From positions 62,001 through 126,000 of the forward strand of contig JASTVH010000009.1 in the NCBI GenBank assembly GCA_042862465.1: a DNA stretch of 64,000 bases. The letters run 5' to 3'. The DNA is from JASTVH01 sp042862465. GTDB lineage: Bacteria > Pseudomonadota > Gammaproteobacteria > Pseudomonadales > Oleiphilaceae. This document shows, piece by piece, positions 41,983 through 50,330 of this stretch. Position 1 is the first letter of the stretch, and every line of letters starts with the position of its first letter. The translations under genes and the position numbers were made by a program. The notes beneath the pieces are model-generated. The model made no database searches, was not told the DNA's origin, and saw only the letters and a list, made by a program, of their open reading frames with translations.

Positions 41983-43188
41983 TTATAGCGTTCGCAGAAC
42001 CAGGGTCGCATTGGTTCCGCCAAAACCAAAACTGTTGGACATGGCCGTGGTCAGGGGAGCCGCCTGGGAGGTTCTCGGCAATGCATAGTCCGCCACTGCC
42101 GGATCCGGGTTGTCCAGATTCGCCGTCCCTGCGATGAAACCCTCTTGCATCATGAGTAATGTGTAGATCAGCTCATGCACCCCGGCCGCGCCCAGGGAAT
42201 GGCCGCTGAGCGACTTGGTTGAGGAGACCGGAGGCATTCTGTCGCCGAACACCCGTTCGATGGCTTGCAGTTCAGTAATATCGCCGGCGGGGGTGCTCGT
42301 GCCGTGGGCGTTGATATAGTCCACCGGGGTATCTACGTTTTGCAGCGCCATCTGCATACAGCGTTCGGCGCCCTCACCCGATGGCGCCACCATATCGGCC
42401 CCGTCCGAGGTCGCACCATAGCCCACCAGTTCCGCCAGAATCGGAGCCCCGCGCCTGCGCGCATGCTCCAGCTCTTCCACCACCACCATGCCGCCACCGC
42501 CGGCAATGACGAAACCGTCGCGATCACGATCAAACGGGCGCGAGGCTTTTTCCGGCGTGTCGTTGTATTTGGTGGAAAGGGCACCCATGGCATCGAACAT
42601 CATGGTCAGTCCCCAGTGCTCCTCCTCGCCGCCGCCGGCAAAGACCATATCCTGCTTGCCCAGCTGGATCTGTTCCCAGGCATGGCCGATACAGTGGGCG
42701 CTGGTGGCGCAGGCCGAGGCAATGGAATAGTTGACGCCACGAATCCCGAAGGCGGTAGCCAGGCTGGCGGATACGGTACTGGTCATGATGCGCGGCACCA
42801 TGTAGGGGCCGATGCGACGTACGCCTTTGGCCCGAAGATTGTCCACCGCCGCGATCTGGTGCTCGCAGGAGGCGCCTCCCGATCCGGCCACGATCCCGGT
42901 GCGTTCATTCCGGATTTCGCTCTCGGTCAGCTGGGCAGACTCAATGGCCTGCTGCATGGCCAGGTAGGCGTATGCTGCCGAATCGCCCATGAAGCGGCGA
43001 AGCTTGCGGTCGATGCTCTCGACGTCAGCCTCCAGGTGGCTCGATATCTGGCTGCGAAAACCCATTTCCCTGTAGGTTTCGTTGAAACGTATGCCGGACT
43101 GCCCATCCCGCAAATGACGCACAACGGTATCGGCCCGGTTACCCAGGCAGGAAACGATCCCGAATCCGGTGATCACCGCACGACGCAT
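41983..43188 (-). CDS. fabB: 3-oxoacyl-ACP synthase I (KAS I, FabB type)
   Basis: A 401-aa condensing enzyme for elongation and unsaturated fatty acid synthesis. It matches E. coli FabB closely: the active-site Cys in SIASACATSAHCIGHAWEQ, the His pair in YINAHGTSTPAGD and KSLSGHSLGAAG, plus FDAMGALSTKYNDTPEKAS and the C-terminal SNSFGFGGTNATLVLR. ATG 43188 has SD AGGAG. fabA, the usual partner in Pseudomonas, is not next to it. A perfect inverted repeat lies 31-53 nt upstream of its start. Confidence 0.94.
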   Translation of the reverse strand: MRRAVITGFGIVSCLGNRADTVVRHLRDGQSGIRFNETYREMGFRSQISSHLEADVESIDRKLRRFMGDSAAYAYLAMQQAIESAQLTESEIRNERTGIVAGSGGASCEHQIAAVDNLRAKGVRRIGPYMVPRIMTSTVSASLATAFGIRGVNYSIASACATSAHCIGHAWEQIQLGKQDMVFAGGGEEEHWGLTMMFDAMGALSTKYNDTPEKASRPFDRDRDGFVIAGGGGMVVVEELEHARRRGAPILAELVGYGATSDGADMVAPSGEGAERCMQMALQNVDTPVDYINAHGTSTPAGDITELQAIERVFGDRMPPVSSTKSLSGHSLGAAGVHELIYTLLMMQEGFIAGTANLDNPDPAVADYALPRTSQAAPLTTAMSNSFGFGGTNATLVLRTL

Positions 43189-43218
43189 GCAAAACACTCC
43201 TGTTAGTGGATGGCGGCT

Positions 43219-43241
43219 GGTCTTCCCATTCTAGGAAGACC
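43219..43241. promoter_or_regulatory. Perfect inverted repeat upstream of fabB
   Basis: GGTCTTCC (43219-43226) and GGAAGACC (43234-43241) flank 7 nt. It lies 31 nt upstream of the fabB start, so it is either an operator for a fatty-acid regulator or a 5'-UTR hairpin. It does not match the FadR or FabR consensus as I know them. Confidence 0.5.
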
Positions 43242-43297
43242 TGAAGCAGAAGGGAATGTGACCAAAGTCGGTTGGCGAGGCGAATTTTTCGGGACCA

Positions 43298-43339
43298 TTG
43301 ATCCACATCAACCAGCCTGTGTAGGGGTGAACGTAGACT
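43298..43339 (+). promoter_or_regulatory. Anr/Fnr box and promoter of the HemN-like gene
   Basis: Perfect TTGAT-CCAC-ATCAA palindrome at 43298-43311. A -10-like TAGACT sits at 43334-43339, exactly where a class II Fnr promoter (box centred at -41.5) would place it. This implies a transcription start near 43346. Confidence 0.82.
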
Positions 43340-43345
43340 AGCTCC

Positions 43346-44158
43346 ATGCCAAATCGAATTATTCAGACCTCTCACCCGGACGCGATGAAGACGATGGAAC
43401 GGCTTCCCGATTGCAAAGCCTATCCAGGCCAGAAAGCCTGGAAAGGCCGCCGCGGTTTGATTCTTCCCGAGCTTGAGGAGAGTCGACAAGCCTGTGCGCC
43501 CATTGCCCTGGCGAGAGCCCACAAGTTCCTCCGTGCCGCGCTTCAGGAAAGCCCGGCCCTCGCCCTGGCTATTCGTTTTCCAACCACACCGACGCTGGAA
43601 AACCGCGCCCCCCGCGAGGCAGATCTTCACTCCCGGCGCCAGTATCTGGACCTTCTGCTACGGGAGATGCGCCTGCTCAAATTGCACACCTACCGACACT
43701 GCCGACTCACTCACCTCTGGTGGCTGGGGCACCCGCCGGCCTGGCTGGAACCGGCCCAGATGACTGAACTGATGTTCCGCACGGGACAGCAGCTCAATGA
43801 CGGCCTGGACTATCTGGAGGCTGCCACGCTCTGCGTCGACAAGCTGGTGGCCGATCAGGACACCTGGGCCCTGGTACGCGGTCTGGGTTTCACCCACATC
43901 GTGAGTCAGGCTCCACCGACTGAAGCCCTTGCGGCATTGGTGAGCGAGTTTGAACTCAGCATTGTGCCCGACGTCTTTCATTCGCCCATGCCCCGTCTCA
44001 ACGAGGTGCCCCTGGTCGGCATTGGCCTTGGTGCACGCAGTTTTTTCGGGCGTTACTGTATCGATAACCTGATGCGGCTGGATCTCTACCGCTCCTGCCT
44101 CGATCGGGGCCAATACCCCTATGAGCAGGCCCGCATCTGTTCTGTAGCCACATTCTGA
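43346..44158 (+). CDS. Degenerate HemN-like protein lacking radical-SAM cysteines
   Basis: A 270-aa protein that aligns in pieces with oxygen-independent coproporphyrinogen oxidase HemN. LTHLWWLGHPPAWLEPAQMTELM matches its HWGGGTPTYL region, CVDKLVADQDTWALVRGLGFT the ExDP region, and LVGIGLGARSFFGRYCIDNL the LLGxGxSAIS region. Where HemN has the CxxxCxxC cluster motif, this protein has RFPTTPTLENRAP, so no Fe-S/SAM chemistry is expected; the C-terminal HemN domain is missing too. It is Anr-controlled and precedes anr. Starts at 43385 or 43394 are alternatives, since the predicted transcript begins at 43346. Confidence 0.68.
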   Translation: MPNRIIQTSHPDAMKTMERLPDCKAYPGQKAWKGRRGLILPELEESRQACAPIALARAHKFLRAALQESPALALAIRFPTTPTLENRAPREADLHSRRQYLDLLLREMRLLKLHTYRHCRLTHLWWLGHPPAWLEPAQMTELMFRTGQQLNDGLDYLEAATLCVDKLVADQDTWALVRGLGFTHIVSQAPPTEALAALVSEFELSIVPDVFHSPMPRLNEVPLVGIGLGARSFFGRYCIDNLMRLDLYRSCLDRGQYPYEQARICSVATF

Positions 44159-44205
44159 CCCCCGCCACCGGCAAGTAACCGCTACAGGTCACGTCTATAA
44201 CCAGC

Positions 44206-44286
44206 ATGCCACAGTATCTCGCCACGCTCTTTTTGGGCTGCTTATTAACGGCTTCCTGCGACGGGAATATTACGTACTTGGAATAG
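44206..44286 (+). CDS. Possible tiny 26-aa hydrophobic peptide
   Basis: An ATG-initiated reading frame encoding MPQYLATLFLGCLLTASCD and seven more residues, resembling a very short lipoprotein precursor. No SD is visible and nothing else supports it. It lies in the 255-nt gap before anr. It may be chance. Confidence 0.15.
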   Translation: MPQYLATLFLGCLLTASCDGNITYLE

Positions 44287-44413
44287 GCTGATTTTCGGAT
44301 TATCCTGACCATTAAGCGCAGGCAATAATGTTTGGGGCTGCCTCTTTTCGGCCCCCTTTTGCATTAGGCTCACTGCCCGAACCGCAAGCAAGCCCTACAG
44401 GAAGAGCAAAACC

Positions 44414-45157
44414 ATGGGACAACGCATACCCGCCCATTTGAATGGAGTCCTCAACCCCTCCTGCAACCATTGCAGCCTGAGTAATCTGTGCCTGCCAATC
44501 GCGGTTTCCGCCGAGGAAATCACGCGTCTGGAGGAAGTGGTTGATCAGGGCGCCTCTTATGACCGTGGGGCACACGTTTTCCATCAGCACGAACCGTTCA
44601 AATCCTGTTATGCGGTGCGCAGCGGAGCCATCAAGACCTACATTGAAACCAGCAGTGGTGAAGAGCAGGTAACCGGCTTCTACCTGCCTGGCGAAATTGT
44701 GGGTCTGGACAGCATCAACACCAGTCAGCATTCCTGTTCCGCCAAGGCGCTGGAGCGGACCACCGTCTGTGAAATCCCCATCCAGAAGCTGGAAAACCTG
44801 TCGACCCAGATTCCGTCGCTGCAGCATCATTTCTTCCAGCTGATGAGCCAGGAAATCCAGAACAGCCAGCATCTGTCCATGCTGCTGAGCAAAAAAACCG
44901 CCGAAGAGCGCCTGGCCTCACTGCTGCTGTCACTTTCCAGCCGCTTCAAACGACGCAAGCTCTCTCCCACGCAGATTCACCTGCCTATGGCCCGCAACGA
45001 TATCGCCAATTTCCTGGGCCTGGCGGTGGAAACCGTAAGCCGTGTCCTGACCCGTTTCCAGAAGCAGGGATTGATCAAACTGCAAGGGCGCGATATCGAT
45101 TTGCTCGATGTGGAGAGCCTGCTGGACGTGATCGATCACCGTACCAACTGCCGCTAA
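44414..45157 (+). CDS. anr: Anaerobic regulator Anr/Fnr (CRP-FNR family)
   Basis: A 247-aa oxygen-sensing transcription factor. Cluster ligands of a [4Fe-4S] Fnr are present: Cys17, Cys20 and Cys26 in PSCNHCSLSNLCLP, and Cys119 in RTTVCEIP. The cyclic-nucleotide-like domain (SYDRGAHVFHQHEPFKSCYA) is followed by the dimer helix and the HTH MARNDIANFLGLAVETVSRVLTRFQ, whose E-SR recognition residues match TTGAT sites. It lies between two Anr-controlled genes (HemN-like and ompW), as hemN-anr do in Pseudomonas. Confidence 0.94.
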   Translation: MGQRIPAHLNGVLNPSCNHCSLSNLCLPIAVSAEEITRLEEVVDQGASYDRGAHVFHQHEPFKSCYAVRSGAIKTYIETSSGEEQVTGFYLPGEIVGLDSINTSQHSCSAKALERTTVCEIPIQKLENLSTQIPSLQHHFFQLMSQEIQNSQHLSMLLSKKTAEERLASLLLSLSSRFKRRKLSPTQIHLPMARNDIANFLGLAVETVSRVLTRFQKQGLIKLQGRDIDLLDVESLLDVIDHRTNCR

Positions 45158-45159
45158 AC

Positions 45160-45173
45160 TTGACCCAAGTCAT
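45160..45173 (+). promoter_or_regulatory. Weak second Anr-like site downstream of anr
   Basis: TTGACCCAAGTCAT resembles TTGAT-N4-ATCAA with mismatches in both half-sites. It lies 51 nt upstream of the main ompW box. Confidence 0.3.
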
Positions 45174-45210
45174 TTTTACATCCGGCAGTGGTACTGCGCC
45201 CCGTGCGGCC

Positions 45211-45251
45211 TTGAGCTAGATCAAAAAGCTTCTGCACCAACTCCTTAGACT
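45211..45251 (+). promoter_or_regulatory. Anr/Fnr box and promoter of ompW
   Basis: TTGAG-CTAG-ATCAA at 45211-45224 (one mismatch) with a TAGACT -10 at 45246-45251, a class II spacing predicting a start near 45259. The same -10 hexamer is used at the HemN-like promoter. OmpW is an Fnr-activated porin in other gammaproteobacteria. Confidence 0.75.
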
Positions 45252-45321
45252 GGGTTCCGACTGATAACCCTCCCCTGGTTACCATGAGCATCACCAGGGG
45301 CTCGCTTCCAAGGAGTAGAGC

Positions 45322-46062
45322 ATGAAGAAAAGCCTGTATGCCGCCGCAGCCATCCCGGCACTGCTGTCTGCCTCTATCGCCCACGCCTATGAAGGCGGCG
45401 ATATCATCATCCGCAACGGCCTGACCATGGTCGAACCGCAGGAAGACAGCTCCGCTATCGATATTACGCAACCGGATCTGGGCCAGGTTCCAGGCTCGGC
45501 CGTCGGGGTGGACAACGACGTACAGATCGGTTTGTCCGGCACCTATATTCTCACCCCACATCTGGGTGTAGAACTGCTGGCCGCAACCCCCTTCACCCAC
45601 AACATCTACGGCGCAGGCAGCCTCTCTGGTGCAGGCAAACTGGGTGAAACCAAACACCTGCCGCCGACACTGTCACTGCAGTACTACCCGCTATCTTCTA
45701 GCAGCCGGTTCCAACCCTACGTCGGCGTGGGCGTTAACTACACCATGTTCTTCGAGGAAGAGACCACGGACACCCTGACCAACAGCATCGGGGCACTGGC
45801 GGACCTGGCCACGGGCACCAGCACGGGCGTTAGTGCCACTTCCAGCAGTCTGGAACTGGACGACTCCGTCGGTGTGGCCGTGCAACTGGGCATGGACTAT
45901 CAGGTCACTGAGACCCTGGGTCTGAACGCCGGCCTGTGGTGGATTGATCTCGATACTACCGGCACCATCGAGGCCCAGACCAATTCAGGCCTGGTCAAGG
46001 CCGACGTGGACGTCGAAATCGATCCGATGGTTTACATGGTAGGTGCAATGATCAAGTTCTGA
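45322..46062 (+). CDS. ompW: Outer membrane protein OmpW
   Basis: A 246-aa eight-stranded outer-membrane beta-barrel. The signal peptide (MKKSLYAAAAIPALLSASIA, cleavage after HA near residue 21) precedes EGGDIIIRNGLTMVEP. The family blocks GLSGTYILTPHLGVELLAA, KHLPPTLSLQYYPL and YVGVGVNYTMFFEE are clear, and the protein ends in Phe (GAMIKF) as outer-membrane barrels do. An insert of about 25 residues (ADLATGTSTGVSATSSS) is longer than in E. coli OmpW. Probably Anr-induced at low oxygen. Confidence 0.93.
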   Translation: MKKSLYAAAAIPALLSASIAHAYEGGDIIIRNGLTMVEPQEDSSAIDITQPDLGQVPGSAVGVDNDVQIGLSGTYILTPHLGVELLAATPFTHNIYGAGSLSGAGKLGETKHLPPTLSLQYYPLSSSSRFQPYVGVGVNYTMFFEEETTDTLTNSIGALADLATGTSTGVSATSSSLELDDSVGVAVQLGMDYQVTETLGLNAGLWWIDLDTTGTIEAQTNSGLVKADVDVEIDPMVYMVGAMIKF

Positions 46063-46090
46063 TCATGTCCTTTTGGGGTTCCCGGCCGAC

Positions 46091-46957
46091 TCAACTGTCC
46101 AACGGTTCGCTGGCGCGCCTGGGAGCCCCCGTTTTCAGCAACGCCCATTCGTTTTCAATGTAGCTCCGCCAGGGCCGCTGTTTGATCCCAAAAGTGTTCT
46201 TGATCTTGTTGCAACCCAAGGTGGCGTTTTCCGGCTCCAGTTCTGTCCACGACTCCACATCGTCAACCAGATCCATGGCCGGTTCAGGCTGCACGGTTTC
46301 GAGAATGGCCAGCCCCAGCTCATACAGCGTGATCTCTTCAGCGCCGGCGTACTGATAGGTTCCCCACACTTCAGCCCCGCACTCCACCTGCTGCACCATG
46401 GCGGTAATCACCCGGGCCAGATCCTCCATCGCCACGGGCTGTCCCTGACAACGGCTGGACATTGCCAGTCGCTCCTTTTTCATGACCATCGCCAGAAAAC
46501 GCTCCAGAGACCAGCCAGTGCGAAGGATCAGATGCCGTGGGAGATGAGCCCGCAGATGCTGTTCGGCGTCCCATTGCAGAATGCCAAGCTGACTGATGGG
46601 GTTGCCCGGGTTGCTGGAAATGTAGGCACTTTGCTTGCGACCATCGAACACATAACAGCTGGAAAGCTGCAACATGGCAAGATCTCGCTCGGCGCAAAGC
46701 TTGCCCAGGGCGCAGGGCAGATCATAGAGACGATGCCGCGCCATATCCGGCGCCTGCTCGACCCACAGGGGATCAGTGCTGGTCAGGGTGTTGATAACCA
46801 TATCCACATCATCGGGGACCCAACCGGGCAGCTGCGTCAAATCCACTTCGTCCGGCTTGCTCAGCAACAGAGGCGTCACCTCCAGATCGGTCTGACGCAA
46901 CTGATCCAGCAGCAGGCGGCCCAGGAATCCCCATTCGTGGATAACCAATACTCTCAC
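46091..46957 (-). CDS. RmlD/NAD-dependent-epimerase-like SDR protein
   Basis: A 288-aa extended short-chain-dehydrogenase-type protein resembling dTDP-4-dehydrorhamnose reductase. It has the N-terminal strand MRVLVIHEWGFLGRLLLDQL (a Rossmann motif with Gly positions degenerate: GFLGR kept, first Gly replaced), QLSSCYVFDGRKQSAYIS and ILRTGWSLERFLAM. The catalytic Y-x-x-x-K is not clearly preserved, so activity is uncertain. It is convergent with ompW and stands alone, without sugar-nucleotide genes nearby. Confidence 0.7.
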   Translation of the reverse strand: MRVLVIHEWGFLGRLLLDQLRQTDLEVTPLLLSKPDEVDLTQLPGWVPDDVDMVINTLTSTDPLWVEQAPDMARHRLYDLPCALGKLCAERDLAMLQLSSCYVFDGRKQSAYISSNPGNPISQLGILQWDAEQHLRAHLPRHLILRTGWSLERFLAMVMKKERLAMSSRCQGQPVAMEDLARVITAMVQQVECGAEVWGTYQYAGAEEITLYELGLAILETVQPEPAMDLVDDVESWTELEPENATLGCNKIKNTFGIKQRPWRSYIENEWALLKTGAPRRASEPLDS

Positions 46958-47135
46958 GTCGATCTACACCATTTTGGTCTGTGTCAGCTTGTTCGGAATG
47001 TCAGTACCTCGCTCCCGTGTTTCAGCTCACACCGAAGCGGCCCGACTGACAGTTCAATTGCACCTCCGAGGCCAATTGCCCGTTCCAAGATGCTCTGTAA
47101 CATTGTGTAATGTCAATTGGGAAAATGAGGCTGTC

Positions 47136-47501
47136 ATGGTAAAGAATCAATATCATATCGCGGCACCGGTGCCCGAGGAACTGGCACAACGAGCGGCTCA
47201 CCTCATCAATTGTATCCGTTATGAGGGGCCCACGAAGGAACAGAAGGAAGAGCTGTACGAACTGATCGTGGAGCTGACGGAAGTGGGCGTCGATTTCTTC
47301 TTCCTTGAACCCCTGCGCCGTCTGGGCGCTGGCCCTGTCATGATGAAAATGGCCAACATGGGCCTGAACAGCACGCTCAAGGGCACCCGGATGGTGATTC
47401 ACAAGGTGCTGAAGCGTATCGACAACAAGCACCTGGACGGAATCGTGGATTTCATCGAGGAAATCCTGTTCGAACCCGAGGCCTATCAGAAAGCCGCCTG
47501 A
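47136..47501 (+). CDS. Conserved-looking 121-aa protein of unknown function
   Basis: A soluble, mostly helical protein beginning MVKNQYHIAAPVPEELAQRA; its second half (LRRLGAGPVMMKMANMGLNS, TRMVIHKVLKRID) has an amphipathic helix rich in Met/Leu. I do not recognise the family. ATG 47136 has a TGAGG SD; the frame is open upstream to 46974 without support. A weak promoter (TTGCCC ... TAACAT) lies 30-60 nt upstream. It ends convergent with alr, with a hairpin between them. Confidence 0.65.
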   Translation: MVKNQYHIAAPVPEELAQRAAHLINCIRYEGPTKEQKEELYELIVELTEVGVDFFFLEPLRRLGAGPVMMKMANMGLNSTLKGTRMVIHKVLKRIDNKHLDGIVDFIEEILFEPEAYQKAA

Positions 47502-47507
47502 TCCGGG

Positions 47508-47535
47508 AGGGGCCGCAACGGCGGGTGTGGCCCCT
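47508..47535. terminator. Possible hairpin between convergent genes (121-aa protein / alr)
   Basis: AGGGGCC (47508-47514) and GGCCCCT (47529-47535) with a 14-nt loop between two converging genes. No T-run follows, so Rho-independent action is uncertain. Confidence 0.4.
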
Positions 47536-47550
47536 GCACGCCTTTGGAGG

Positions 47551-48642
47551 CTACTCCTCCTGCCCCCGATAGACCCGTGGCACCCGGGGTGTGACCCCTG
47601 TGAGCAACTCATAGCTGATGGTGCCACACAGACGCGCCACCTCATCAACGCTAATCTGCCCACCCCATAGCTCCACAGCATCACCAACCGCCGCATCGGG
47701 ACAGTTGCTTAAATCCACCGCCAGCATGTCCATGGATACCCGGCCGATCAGCGCCGCTCTCCTGCCCCTGACCGCAACCGGTGTGCCGCTGGGTGCATGG
47801 CGCGGATAACCGTCCCCGTAACCCACGGCGACGATGCCCATTAGGGTGGGCTGTGACGCCACCCAGGTGGCACCGTACCCCACGCTTTCTCCGGCCTCGA
47901 TTTCACGCACCGCGATCAACTGTGATTGCAGGGTCATTACCGGCCGTAACCCCAGTTCTGCGCCGGTGCATTCTAGTAACGGCGCACCGCCAAACAGCAT
48001 GATCCCGGGGCGGGTCCAGTCAAAGATACAGTCGTCACCGCGGAAATGAGCCGCTGAATTGGCGGCACTGACGGGCAGGTGAGGAAATTGGTCGCGCAGT
48101 CTAACGATGCACTCAAGCTGTGAGCGCGTCATCGGATGATCTTCGGCATCGGCACAGGCGAAGTGGGTCATCAGCCCGGACAGGCAGGCGCCTGGCAACG
48201 CCTCCAGGCGAGAGACCATAGCCGGGACTGCATCCATGGCCACACCCAGGCGATTCATACCGGTGTTGACCTTGAGCCAGACCGGCAACGGGGCCGAAAG
48301 GCTGGTCTGCTCCAGTTGCCGGATCTGTTCCGCGCAGTGCACTGCCGGCAGGAAATCATGCCGTACGCATTCCTCGAGATCCGCAGCCTCGTGCACGCCC
48401 TCAAGCAGGAGCACAGTATGTCGGCATCCGGTTTCACGAATGCGGAACGCTTCCTCGATGGAAGCCACGGCAAACATTGGAGCTACCGGCGCCAGCGCCT
48501 GAACCACCTGCTCCAGCCCGTGACCGTAGCCGTCGGCCTTGACCACGGCCATGGTCTGGGTGCTCCGCGCCTTCCGGCAGGCGAGGGAGTAGTTTTCCCT
48601 TAAGGCATCCAGATCAATCAGTGCCCGGGTCGGCCGCGGCAT
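47551..48642 (-). CDS. alr: Alanine racemase
   Basis: A 363-aa PLP enzyme that makes D-alanine for peptidoglycan. The PLP lysine is in AVVKADGYGHG (Lys about 34), and the catalytic Tyr in ESVGYGATWVAS. Family blocks VWLKVNTGMNRLGV and GRVSMDMLAVDL are clear. The start codon shares a base with the dnaB stop (TAATG), with SD GGGAG, so it is translated with dnaB. The dnaB-alr order matches Pseudomonas. Confidence 0.95.
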   Translation of the reverse strand: MPRPTRALIDLDALRENYSLACRKARSTQTMAVVKADGYGHGLEQVVQALAPVAPMFAVASIEEAFRIRETGCRHTVLLLEGVHEAADLEECVRHDFLPAVHCAEQIRQLEQTSLSAPLPVWLKVNTGMNRLGVAMDAVPAMVSRLEALPGACLSGLMTHFACADAEDHPMTRSQLECIVRLRDQFPHLPVSAANSAAHFRGDDCIFDWTRPGIMLFGGAPLLECTGAELGLRPVMTLQSQLIAVREIEAGESVGYGATWVASQPTLMGIVAVGYGDGYPRHAPSGTPVAVRGRRAALIGRVSMDMLAVDLSNCPDAAVGDAVELWGGQISVDEVARLCGTISYELLTGVTPRVPRVYRGQEE

Positions 48643-50045
48643 TAAAACTCTCCCCCATAGTCCCCATGCGCAAGGTCCTCGAACTTGGTGTACTTACCCA
48701 GGAAGGCCAGGCGTACCGTGCCGATGGGACCGTTCCGCTGCTTGCCGATAATGATTTCGGCAATGCCCTTATCGGCACTGTCCTCGTTATAGACTTCGTC
48801 GCGGTAGATGAACACGATCAGGTCAGCATCCTGCTCGATCGCGCCGGATTCACGCAGGTCTGAATTGACTGGACGCTTGTTGGGGCGTTGTTCGAGGCTG
48901 CGGTTGAGCTGCGACAGGGCCACCACGGGACAACCCAGTTCCTTGGCCAGCCCCTTGAGCGAGCGCGAGATCTCGGAGATCTCCGCGGTCCGTCCTTCAC
49001 TGTTGCCGGGCACCCTCATGAGCTGCAGGTAGTCCACCATGATCATGCCGACACCGCCGGCCTCTCTTGCCACGCGCCGGGCACGGGAACGCATTTCGGT
49101 CGGACTCAGGGCGGGGGTGTCATCAACGAAGAGCGGCTTGTCCTTGAGGAGGCTGACCGCCGAGGTGAGACGCGGCCAGTCGTCTTCTTCCAGGTTGCCG
49201 CTCCGGATACGGGTCTGGTCGATGCGGCCAATGGACGAGAGCATCCGCATGACGATGGCATCGGCCGGCATCTCCATACTGAAAACCAGAACCGGCTTGC
49301 CGGTACCCAGCAAAGCGTTCTCCACCAGGTTCATGGCAAAGGTGGTTTTACCCATGGAAGGCCGGCCGGCGACGATGATCAGGTCTGACGGCTGCATACC
49401 GGAGGTCATGCCGTCCAGATCCTTGAAGCCGGTGGTCAGACCGGTGATGCTGTCTCCGGATTCGAACAGTTCCTCGATCCGGGTCAACGCTTTGGTCAGG
49501 ATAGGGTTGATGCTCTGGGGGCCGGAGCCCTCCTTGGAGCGGGCCTCGGCGATCTGGAATACGCTGCGTTCGGCCTCGTCGAGAATTTCGGAGCTGGTTC
49601 GGCCCTGGGGGTTGAAGGCCGAATCGGCGATGTCGCCCGAGGCGGAAATCAGCCGCCGCAGTACAGAGCGTTCCTGGACAATCTCTGCGTAGGCCCGGAT
49701 ATTGGCGGCGCCCGGCGCCTGCTCCGCCAGCTGGCTCAGGTAATCGATCCCGCCAGCGTCCGCCAGGTCTCCGGCCCGCTCCAGCCACTCGGAGAGCGTG
49801 ACCACATCCAGAGGATCCCCTTCCCCGGCCAAGCGCTCAATGGCCGCGAAAATTAGGCGGTGCTCGTGACGGTAGAAATCATTGGCCCCTACTGTTTCCG
49901 AGACGAGATCCCACTTGCTGTTATCCAGCATCAAGCCACCCAGGATGGCCTGCTCCGCTTCGATGGAATGGGGCGGCACCTTGACGCGGCCGGTTTCCTC
50001 ACTCGCGTTGTCGCGATCGTAACGGGCTATTGTCGCCATGCTCAA
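48642..50045 (-). CDS. dnaB: Replicative DNA helicase DnaB
   Basis: A 467-aa hexameric helicase. The N-terminal domain (HSIEAEQAILGGLMLDN, HEHRLIFAAIERL) is followed by the RecA-like motor with Walker A IVAGRPSMGKTTFAMNL and DYLQLMRVPG, VALSQLNRSLEQRPNKRP and DADLIVFIYRDEVY. TTG 50045 and ATG 50039 are both possible starts; SD GGAG fits the TTG better, while ATG gives a more usual codon. It lies upstream of alr and downstream of rplI. Confidence 0.95.
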   Translation of the reverse strand: MSMATIARYDRDNASEETGRVKVPPHSIEAEQAILGGLMLDNSKWDLVSETVGANDFYRHEHRLIFAAIERLAGEGDPLDVVTLSEWLERAGDLADAGGIDYLSQLAEQAPGAANIRAYAEIVQERSVLRRLISASGDIADSAFNPQGRTSSEILDEAERSVFQIAEARSKEGSGPQSINPILTKALTRIEELFESGDSITGLTTGFKDLDGMTSGMQPSDLIIVAGRPSMGKTTFAMNLVENALLGTGKPVLVFSMEMPADAIVMRMLSSIGRIDQTRIRSGNLEEDDWPRLTSAVSLLKDKPLFVDDTPALSPTEMRSRARRVAREAGGVGMIMVDYLQLMRVPGNSEGRTAEISEISRSLKGLAKELGCPVVALSQLNRSLEQRPNKRPVNSDLRESGAIEQDADLIVFIYRDEVYNEDSADKGIAEIIIGKQRNGPIGTVRLAFLGKYTKFEDLAHGDYGGEF

Positions 50046-50330
50046 TACGTCTCCGGGGGACCTTCTCTACTTTCCAGCCTTCGCTTCGGCCAATACTTCC
50101 GGCGGGCATCCTACAATCAGGGAAACCCAAACGAAACCAGCCCGCCAGTCGCCCCGAACGGTTGCCGTTCAGGAAGACAGTCGGGCCGGAAATAGGCTAT
50201 CGCAAGATAGCAAGGCGTACCATTGGCAGTGTGTAACAGCAGGCTATGCCGGGCGTGGCGAAAGTGCTGCCCTGCTCCGGACAAAGCCCCGGGGCGGCCT
50301 GTCGGCCGGCCCCTTCAGCTGTGCATTGCC

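Noticed and set aside
50291..50313. Terminator after rplI
   Set aside because: A GC-rich stem is present but no T-run follows in the minus direction.
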